In this document: positions 14,693 to 19,486 of the stretch, one piece after another
How positions within the stretch are numbered: the first letter of the stretch is position 1
How the letters are laid out: the number at the start of each line of letters is the position of its first letter
Source: Candidatus Pacearchaeota archaeon
GTDB taxonomy: Archaea > Nanobdellota > Nanobdellia > Pacearchaeales > GW2011-AR1
DNA: 19,486 nt
NCBI GenBank assembly: GCA_018303895.1
Contig: JAGVXJ010000071.1
Coordinates: 1-19,486 of the forward strand
Reading direction: 5' to 3'
Notes under the pieces: model-generated
Seen by the model: the letters and a program-made list of their open reading frames with translations, nothing else
What the model was told of the DNA's origin: nothing
Database searches by the model: none
Program-made: the position numbers and the translations under genes

Positions 14693-15378
14693 AAAAATAT
14701 GAATCGACTTTGGGTGGGGGAATTGTTTTGGCAAGATTTATTCATTATGTTAGAAATCCTCGGGAAGGATTGTATGGCGTTTCCGACGAGGATATTTACC
14801 AAGATGGATTTCTAAATTTTAATTTTCATCCTGATCAAAGAAATACTGGTGCTATTTATACAAGTTTTAATGCAATAGGCACCAAAGTTGATGGGTTACC
14901 AGTAAGATTAATGGAATCGTGGGAAACAGCAATGCAACAAATTGAAAATGGGAAATTGTTTCTTGCTTCTTCAATGAAATCAAAAAACGAAGATTATAAC
15001 GACGGAGCAATATTACTTGCGAGATTTTCTTTTGAACAACTCACCAAGATGGGTTTTGGTATTAATATTCCTTTTGATTCGAGAAAGAACAAACCTTACG
15101 CTGAACTTTTGCCTGAGGAAAAAGAAAATAAATTATTCCTAAAAATTAAAACGGGAGAATATTTAGATAAACTCGACGCTGGTTTAAGAACAAGATTTGA
15201 TTCTTCAGGATTTCTTCTTGGAAGTTCAGGTGAATTCTACATTCCTGAAATGTTGCCTACTAAAGAATATCTTGACTGCTTGCTCGTGTTCAGACCAGAT
15301 GACAGTGGAAATTGTTTTCACAGAAAATACTGGGCAAATGATTTTTTTCAGAAATTAAAATTTGGAGAAAGGAAATGA
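14689..15378 (+). CDS. Hypothetical protein, 229 aa (cassette B)
   Basis: No family recognised with confidence. The chain is mixed alpha-beta without signal or membrane segments. The N-terminal part has GGGIVLARFIHYVRNPREGL and GAIYTSFNAIG, the middle GAILLARFSFEQLTKMGFG, and the end SSGEFYIPEMLPTKEYLDCL. The order of a histidine-bearing first strand, a Tyr-Thr-Ser strand and a Glu-Phe-Tyr strand followed by P-x-x-Y-L is faintly like ADP-ribosyltransferase folds, but this is a weak impression. It sits between the RHH gene and the PRTase-like gene with ATGA overlaps on both sides, so it is a tightly coupled part of cassette B. In toxin-antitoxin terms it would be the natural partner of the RHH protein; this is untested. 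Confidence 0.68.
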   Translation: MKKYESTLGGGIVLARFIHYVRNPREGLYGVSDEDIYQDGFLNFNFHPDQRNTGAIYTSFNAIGTKVDGLPVRLMESWETAMQQIENGKLFLASSMKSKNEDYNDGAILLARFSFEQLTKMGFGINIPFDSRKNKPYAELLPEEKENKLFLKIKTGEYLDKLDAGLRTRFDSSGFLLGSSGEFYIPEMLPTKEYLDCLLVFRPDDSGNCFHRKYWANDFFQKLKFGERK

Positions 15379-16211
15379 CCTACAATTCTCTTTTAACTCA
15401 GTTGGATAATCAAAGAACTCAACCTTGGGTTGACTACCAATTTAATATGGGTGGTTTGACGGATATAGATTCTGTGATAAAAACTCTGAGAGAATCTGAC
15501 AGCATAGAAAACAAAGTTTTTTGCCCACACAAAATTTTAAGGGGATTACTAAATCATAAAGAGGAATATGCACGGGAATCTAATTTTTGTAACAAAAAAG
15601 GAAATAATTTAATAAAGCTGATTAATGAAGCAATGGATTTTTGTATGGAAGTTTATTCAGGGAAAAATTATGAACAAAATCTGGATAAATTAAAAATTGA
15701 AATTGACAATTATTTTCAGTATTTTAAGAGAAAGGCAATTTTAGAAATCGACGATCATGTTTCTTGGACTTCAACTCATCCAGATTTAAACAAATCAACT
15801 GCTAAATTACTTTCTCAATTCCCAAGCATTTTAATGATTCCAATGGCTCACGGAAGTTTGAGAGCAGCGACGGATATTTTCTTAAGATATAAGGATATGA
15901 AACCTGAAAGTGATTCTGTTATTTATCCTGTGAGATTTTCGACAAGAAAACTTTGTGATTGTAAACCTAAATTGTGGCATGTAGAGTGTGAATATTTAAT
16001 CGAAAAATCCTCTGAAAGAGAAGTAATTCTTTTTGATGAAGATATTTTTGAAGGAGGAACAATGGTCAAGGCAATCGGATTTTTTGAACAAATTTTTGGG
16101 AAAAGGGTTACTGCAATGGCAAATACTTCCAGGCATACAAAAGCTGGAATAATTTCGAGGGATGATTTAAAAATTTTAAGTTACAGGGGAGAATGGGGAG
16201 TTAAACTCTAA
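15375..16211 (+). CDS. PRTase-like protein, cassette B
   Basis: A 278-residue paralogue of the protein at 8853-9695. The core IPMAHGSLRAATDI (155-168) and the PRPP-type motif VILFDEDIFEGGTM (217-230) are present. Where cassette A has D-S-G-E-T, this copy has F-E-G-G-T: the serine in the phosphate-binding turn is replaced by Glu, while GGT looks more canonical. Both share an N-terminal pattern (VFxPxxILRGL, a later W-x-x-T-H-P, ending in a run to LSQFxxxLMIP). A 31-residue block (160-190) is identical in both proteins, including the DNA. The start overlaps the preceding gene by ATGA with GGAG ahead. It ends six bases from the convergent ABC transporter gene. Biochemical role unknown. Confidence 0.7.
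   Translation: MTYNSLLTQLDNQRTQPWVDYQFNMGGLTDIDSVIKTLRESDSIENKVFCPHKILRGLLNHKEEYARESNFCNKKGNNLIKLINEAMDFCMEVYSGKNYEQNLDKLKIEIDNYFQYFKRKAILEIDDHVSWTSTHPDLNKSTAKLLSQFPSILMIPMAHGSLRAATDIFLRYKDMKPESDSVIYPVRFSTRKLCDCKPKLWHVECEYLIEKSSEREVILFDEDIFEGGTMVKAIGFFEQIFGKRVTAMANTSRHTKAGIISRDDLKILSYRGEWGVKL
15852..15944 (+). repeat. 93-bp tract identical to 9120-9212 (inverted copy)
   Basis: Partner of the tract at 9120-9212; the two copies are 6.6 kb apart and inverted. It starts at GGAAGTTTGAGAGCAGCGAC and stops where A has GATAAA and B has AGAAAA. Several three-base to six-base differences appear at once on both sides. Confidence 0.95.
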
Positions 16212-16217
16212 AAATAA

Positions 16218-18008
16218 TCACTTCTCTTTTCTTTCAGTTTCTTTTTCTAACAACTTTTCTCTGTTGTATCTTCTCCACATTATACTGAAAGTTGGATTTC
16301 TTTTTAGTTCTTCAAATGTTCCTTGTCCGATAATTTTTCCTTTTGAGAAAAGATAAATATAATCAAATTTGTCAAGAAGGTGAAGTCGGTGAATTGACGA
16401 AATTATTGTTTTGTTTTTGAATTCTTCAAAAAGCTGTTCGTGAATTTTCATTTCATTCAAACTATCGACGCTGCTTGTTGGTTCGTCGAGAAGAACTATA
16501 TCGCTTTTTTCTCCAGCTAATAATCCTCTTGCTAACGCAAGTCTTTGTTTTTCTCCACCGCTTAATGAAACTCCTTTTTCCATAACGTTTGTGTTCAAAC
16601 CTTTTGGCAGTTTTTCTATAACTGGTTTAAGCTGAGAAATTGAAAGAATTTTATTCAGTGTTTCTTCACTGGTCGGAAGATTCATGGTTATGTTATATCC
16701 AAAAGTGTTGTTGAAAATTTCTGGTTCTTGAGGGATTAAAGTTACATTTTCTTTTAATGCGTTTACTCCTTCTGGTAAAATTTTCCCGTCGCAATAAACT
16801 TTTCCACTGTCAATTTTGTACAAACCTCTGATTAAAGAAAGGATTGTGCTTTTTCCTGAACCGCTTTCTCCAACTAAAGCAATTTTTTCTCTTCTTTTGA
16901 AATTAAAATTAATATCTTTCAGATGAGATATTTTTCCTTTTCTATCATAAGTAAACGAAACATTTTTCAGTGCTATTTTTTGCCAGGCTTTTGGAAGTCG
17001 GATAGTTTCAGTGTCTTTTAGTTTTTTATATTCTTCGTCGAGAGGATAAGCTCCGACGATTTTTGCGTTTGCTCTGATGACATTTCCATACAAGTACGCG
17101 AATTTGTAGAAAGTTTCTCCGACGTTGTTTAGATAGCCGTAAAGCATGTAAAGAGTTCCGATTAAAATTATTCCGGTGAAAGTGTAATCAGTGTAAGCTT
17201 TGTAAACAAGAATGGAAACTACCATTACCTGAATTGCGATGCTGGCGAATACCCATTTTAATTCGTTGATGATTATACTGCTCTTGAAAGTTTTGAAACT
17301 GTCAGTTTGTTTCTGATCTATTTCTTGAGAAACTGTTTTTTTCAATCTTAGAGTTATAACTGTGATAACGTTGCTGATATAATCAAATATCGTCGCTGAA
17401 AGTTTGTTATTGTATTGATTTAATTCACGATACTTTTTGTCCAATCTTTTATCAACTCTAGATATAATAAAAAGTGTTGTAGATGCAAACAACAATGCAA
17501 ATAAACCTATTTTCCAATCAATAAAAAATAAAATTGTCATCGAACCGAAAAAGCTGACTATTCCATAAACCACATCATAAGTCATCTGTCCGGAAAAATC
17601 TTCGACGGCACTTGATGCCCGGTTGATTTTATCGATAGTGTCCCCAGAATGATTATCTTTATGCCATTTTATTGGGAGTTTCAGAACTATTCTTATTTTG
17701 TCGTTGGTATAATTTTTTCTGACAAAGAATGCAGTTGTTTGCTCAAAGATTCTACCTGTTCCGTGAAAAATCCAGAAAACGATTGTTATTGCGAGAAGCA
17801 TACAGATTTTTACAATCAAGCTTCCGAGTTGTTCTTTTGAAGTTATTGACTGCTGAATTGAATTGAAGATACTTCCAATTACATATGGAGTTAGAAGTGA
17901 AACTAGTCCGGCGATTACGAAAAAAGAAATGTAAAAAATGAACGTCTTTCTTCGTTTGCCTAAATAAGACCATTCAGTTTTTATTGTATTTATTATCGGA
18001 TGTGTCAT
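16218..18008 (-). CDS. ABC exporter, fused membrane and ATPase domains
   Basis: A 596-residue half-transporter of the MsbA/multidrug type that works as a dimer in the cytoplasmic membrane. Residues ~1-320 hold six hydrophobic segments (about 22-42, 65-82, 148-163, 167-184, 255-270, 278-292). The ATPase domain (~345-580) shows Walker A GESGSGKST (380-388), Q-loop Q427 (LIPQEPEIF), signature LSGGEKQ (482-488), Walker B IVLLDEP (504-510) and switch H540. All catalytic residues are present. The substrate (lipid, peptide or drug) cannot be told from the sequence. It is convergent with cassette B, and a TATA box lies about 26 bases before its ATG, so it is a separate transcription unit. Confidence 0.95.
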   Translation of the reverse strand: MTHPIINTIKTEWSYLGKRRKTFIFYISFFVIAGLVSLLTPYVIGSIFNSIQQSITSKEQLGSLIVKICMLLAITIVFWIFHGTGRIFEQTTAFFVRKNYTNDKIRIVLKLPIKWHKDNHSGDTIDKINRASSAVEDFSGQMTYDVVYGIVSFFGSMTILFFIDWKIGLFALLFASTTLFIISRVDKRLDKKYRELNQYNNKLSATIFDYISNVITVITLRLKKTVSQEIDQKQTDSFKTFKSSIIINELKWVFASIAIQVMVVSILVYKAYTDYTFTGIILIGTLYMLYGYLNNVGETFYKFAYLYGNVIRANAKIVGAYPLDEEYKKLKDTETIRLPKAWQKIALKNVSFTYDRKGKISHLKDINFNFKRREKIALVGESGSGKSTILSLIRGLYKIDSGKVYCDGKILPEGVNALKENVTLIPQEPEIFNNTFGYNITMNLPTSEETLNKILSISQLKPVIEKLPKGLNTNVMEKGVSLSGGEKQRLALARGLLAGEKSDIVLLDEPTSSVDSLNEMKIHEQLFEEFKNKTIISSIHRLHLLDKFDYIYLFSKGKIIGQGTFEELKRNPTFSIMWRRYNREKLLEKETERKEK

Positions 18009-18030
18009 GAAAATTAAAATGAAAGTTGGG

Positions 18031-18038
18031 ATTTAAAT
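18031..18038 (-). promoter_or_regulatory. TATA box of the ABC exporter gene
   Basis: ATTTAAAT on the minus strand, centred about 26 bases before the ATG at 18008, at leaderless spacing. Confidence 0.55.
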
Positions 18039-18090
18039 GTTACGACGGGGATTACTTAATCAATTAAAAATAAAATCCTAAAACAAGAAC

Positions 18091-18100
18091 ATTTAAAAAT
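18091..18100 (+). promoter_or_regulatory. TATA box of tRNA-Asp
   Basis: ATTTAAAAAT centred about 28 bases before the first base of the mature tRNA, the normal archaeal distance. Confidence 0.6.
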
Positions 18101-18123
18101 AATTTTTCTTAGGATATCTATGT

Positions 18124-18282
18124 GCCTACATGGTCTAGCGGCTATGACACCACCCTGTCAGTGAACGAAGTGAGCTGATTGAACGATTTACAAAAAAATC
18201 GTTCCGTCAAACTTTTTGTTCAGCAAAAAGTTAGGTTCAAAGCAGAACGGTGGTAATCCGAGTTCGACTCTCGGTGTGGGCG
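18124..18282 (+). tRNA. tRNA-Asp (GTC) with an 87-base intron
   Basis: Exon 1 (18124-18160, 37 nt) and exon 2 (18248-18282, 35 nt) form a complete cloverleaf. The acceptor stem GCCTACA pairs fully with TGTGGGC (one T-G pair) and the discriminator base is G, as in tRNA-Asp. The anticodon stem CCACC pairs with GGTGG; the anticodon loop is CTGTCAC with anticodon GTC. The T arm CCGAG-TTCGACT-CTCGG is perfect, and the D arm is GTC with GAC. The variable loop is four bases. CCA is not encoded, so it is added afterwards. The intron sits at the canonical 37/38 position and must be removed by the archaeal splicing endonuclease and ligated. Confidence 0.93.
18161..18247 (+). other. tRNA-Asp intron with bulge-helix-bulge sites
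   Basis: The central helix CTGT (tRNA 32-35) pairs with GCAG near the intron end. The 5' bulge is CA^G and the 3' bulge is AA^C, each cut after its second base. The inner helix TGAAC/GTTCA has two unpaired extra bases, so the motif is slightly relaxed. Inside are two 9-bp hairpins: GAACGATTT/AAATCGTTC (18181-18204) and AACTTTTTG/CAAAAAGTT (18210-18232). The intron has no open reading frame. Confidence 0.8.
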
Positions 18283-18312
18283 TAACCCTACATTTTGATA
18301 AAAAAGCAAAGA

Positions 18313-18322
18313 TTTATAAATA
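18313..18322 (+). promoter_or_regulatory. TATA box of the Fic gene
   Basis: TTTATAAATA centred about 25 bases before ATG 18342, at leaderless spacing. A second TATA-like word (TATATAAT at 18328) is too close to the start to serve. Confidence 0.6.
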
Positions 18323-18341
18323 TGTAGGTATATAATCTCTT

Positions 18342-19229
18342 ATGGTAGAAATAAGGGAAATTCGGAAAGGAACAAAGAAATATTATTATTTAGTTCATAG
18401 TTTTAGAGTGGGAAAGAAAGTCAGTAAAAAACAAATTTACCTCGGAGATTCTATTCCTAAAAATATTGAAGAAGAAAAGAAAAAATTTATTCAAGAATTT
18501 TATAAGGAGAAATTTCTCAATGATTTAGACAAGATAAAACAAAAATTTTCTAAAGAATATAAATCTCTTCCAGAATCAGCAAAAGAAAAATCAAGAGAAA
18601 ATTTTGCAATTAAATTTACTTATAACACTCAAAGAATAGAAGGTTCAACTTTAACATTAAAAGAAACTGCAAGTTTGTTAGAACGAGGGATAAGTCCGAG
18701 TTCAAAACCAATAAGAGATATTAAAGAAGCTGAAGCACATAAAAAAGTTTTTTTTGAAATGATGGATTATGAAAAAGAATTAAATTTAGGAGTTGTTCTT
18801 AAATGGAATAAAACATTATTAGAAAATACAAAACCAGATGTTGCCGGAAAAATTAGAAACCATAATGTTGCAATTGCACAATCTAAATTTAAACCTCCTA
18901 CTTTTATTGAATTAAATGCTTTGCTAAATGAATTTTTTGAATGGTACCAAAAAGAAAAAGATAAAATTCATCCAGTAGAATTAGCTTCATTAGTTCATTT
19001 AAAATTTGTAACTATTCACCCATTTACCGACGGAAACGGAAGAATTTCACGACTAATGATGAATTTCATTTTAAAGAAAAACAAATTTCCTATGCTTGAC
19101 ATTCCGTATGAAAAAAGAACCGGATATTATAATGCTCTTGAAAGATCACAAATAAAAAAAGAAGAGGGGATTTTTGTTCAATGGTTTTTCCGAAGATATT
19201 TACAGGAATTTAAGGAATATCTGAAATAA
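18342..19229 (+). CDS. Fic-domain protein, probable AMPylase with N-terminal inhibitory motif
   Basis: A 295-residue Fic protein. Fic enzymes transfer AMP (or other nucleotides) to hydroxyl groups on target proteins. The active-site loop HPFTDGNGRISR is intact at 226-237, with catalytic H226, acidic D230, and R234 and R237. An inhibitory helix motif of the [S/T]xxxE[G/N] type is seen upstream as T96-QRI-E100-G101, which makes this a self-inhibited class II Fic. Residues 1-45 (IREIRKGTKKYYYLVHSFRV and LGDSIPK) form a small basic beta region common in archaeal Fic proteins. Residues ~45-80 are a charged helix. It has its own promoter after the tRNA gene and no antitoxin partner beside it. Target unknown. 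Confidence 0.92.
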   Translation: MVEIREIRKGTKKYYYLVHSFRVGKKVSKKQIYLGDSIPKNIEEEKKKFIQEFYKEKFLNDLDKIKQKFSKEYKSLPESAKEKSRENFAIKFTYNTQRIEGSTLTLKETASLLERGISPSSKPIRDIKEAEAHKKVFFEMMDYEKELNLGVVLKWNKTLLENTKPDVAGKIRNHNVAIAQSKFKPPTFIELNALLNEFFEWYQKEKDKIHPVELASLVHLKFVTIHPFTDGNGRISRLMMNFILKKNKFPMLDIPYEKRTGYYNALERSQIKKEEGIFVQWFFRRYLQEFKEYLK

Positions 19230-19400
19230 ATCCTAAAAAACAGGACGATATAGTCCTAATTACAGAACTATTGGTTTGCCGATAATATTATCAGTTTAAT
19301 TATAAATAACAATCTCCAAAAAACTTGAGGCTTTGACTATTCGAAAAGACTTTCCTAGAGATTTCAGGATTACTTTTTAGAAGATTTATTACGAAGTATA
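19230..19400. other. Non-coding stretch after the Fic gene
   Basis: No convincing gene. TCCT at 19231-19234, AGGAC at 19242-19246 and GTCCT at 19253-19257 could form two mutually exclusive short hairpins just past the Fic stop, possibly at the transcript end. A TATA-like AATTATAAATA lies near 19299-19309, but no RNA or frame after it is recognisable. Confidence 0.4.
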
Positions 19401-19420
19401 CCCCACAGCTTGCTGTGGGG
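19401..19420. repeat. Perfect 8-bp hairpin with CTTG tetraloop
   Basis: CCCCACAG, CTTG, CTGTGGGG: a very stable GC-rich hairpin in an AT-rich region. Hairpins like this mark the ends of IS200/IS605-type elements, where a Y1 transposase recognises them as single-stranded DNA. A TTAC lies 8 bases upstream (19389-19392), as a possible cleavage word. A second inverted repeat, ACAAAACCAA (19421-19430) with TTGGTTTTGT (19449-19458), follows. Confidence 0.7.
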
Positions 19421-19464
19421 ACAAAACCAACAAATAAATAAAATCTACTTGGTTTTGTTTAGGT

Positions 19465-19486
19465 ATGGAAGATGAGTTGAACAAAG
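19465..19486 (+). CDS. Possible start of an IS200/IS605 transposase (cut by window end)
   Basis: An ATG at 19465 opens MEDELNK and runs off the window after seven codons. It lies 44 bases after the strong hairpin, where tnpA of IS200/IS605 elements commonly begins. There is far too little sequence to identify it; the call depends only on the hairpin context. Confidence 0.25.

Noticed and set aside
7740..17130. Frequent TCCGACG/CGTCGGA-like words in an AT-rich background
   Set aside because: Most fall on Val-Gly, Asp-Gly or similar codon pairs in frame, so codon choice explains them; only a genome-wide word count could show more.

Overview
The window looks like a piece of a small, AT-rich archaeal genome, most likely a DPANN lineage of the Woesearchaeota/Pacearchaeota kind. 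The evidence is archaeal TATA boxes centred about 24-28 bases before start codons (leaderless transcripts), Shine-Dalgarno sites (GGAGG type) only inside operons, a tRNA-Asp with a bulge-helix-bulge intron and no encoded CCA, a tandem Lrp/AsnC-type regulator, and a membrane-anchored subtilase rich in N-glycosylation sequons. The lineage is inferred from these traits; no phylogeny was run.

Layout. 1-1267 (-) is cysS, cut by the window edge. 1298-2281 (-) is a double Lrp-type regulator. 2379-4607 (+) holds four short genes, most with their own TATA box: an unknown protein, two HAD-fold proteins and a small helical protein. 4670-4819 (-) is a 49-residue zinc-ribbon gene. 4875-7526 (-) is a secreted, membrane-anchored subtilisin-like protease.

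7551-13036 (-) is one tight operon read right to left: M16 metallopeptidase, unknown 224-residue protein, a protein of 14-residue G-x-Q-x-G repeats (LA_2272-like), a CheD-like protein, a phosphoribosyltransferase(PRTase)-like protein, a SAM-dependent transferase and a small HExxH protein. 13156-16211 (+) is a second tight operon facing away from it: two-helix membrane protein, ImmA/IrrE-like peptidase, a second CheD-like protein (frameshifted and shortened), a ribbon-helix-helix regulator, an unknown 229-residue protein, and a second PRTase-like protein. 16218-18008 (-) is an ABC exporter, 18124-18282 (+) the intron-containing tRNA-Asp, 18342-19229 (+) a Fic protein. The right edge carries a strong hairpin and the possible start of an IS200/IS605-like element.

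The main discovery candidate is the pair of divergent cassettes. Each combines a CheD-like protein that keeps the exact Thr-Cys-His spacing of CheD deamidases, a PRTase-like protein and a small HExxH protein, with no chemotaxis gene nearby. The two PRTase-like genes share a 93-bp stretch of perfect DNA identity in inverted orientation although the rest of the genes has diverged strongly, which points to recent gene conversion. Together with the RHH regulator, accessory peptidases, transferase and repeat protein, this resembles an undescribed modification, conflict or signalling system; its function is not shown by the sequence.
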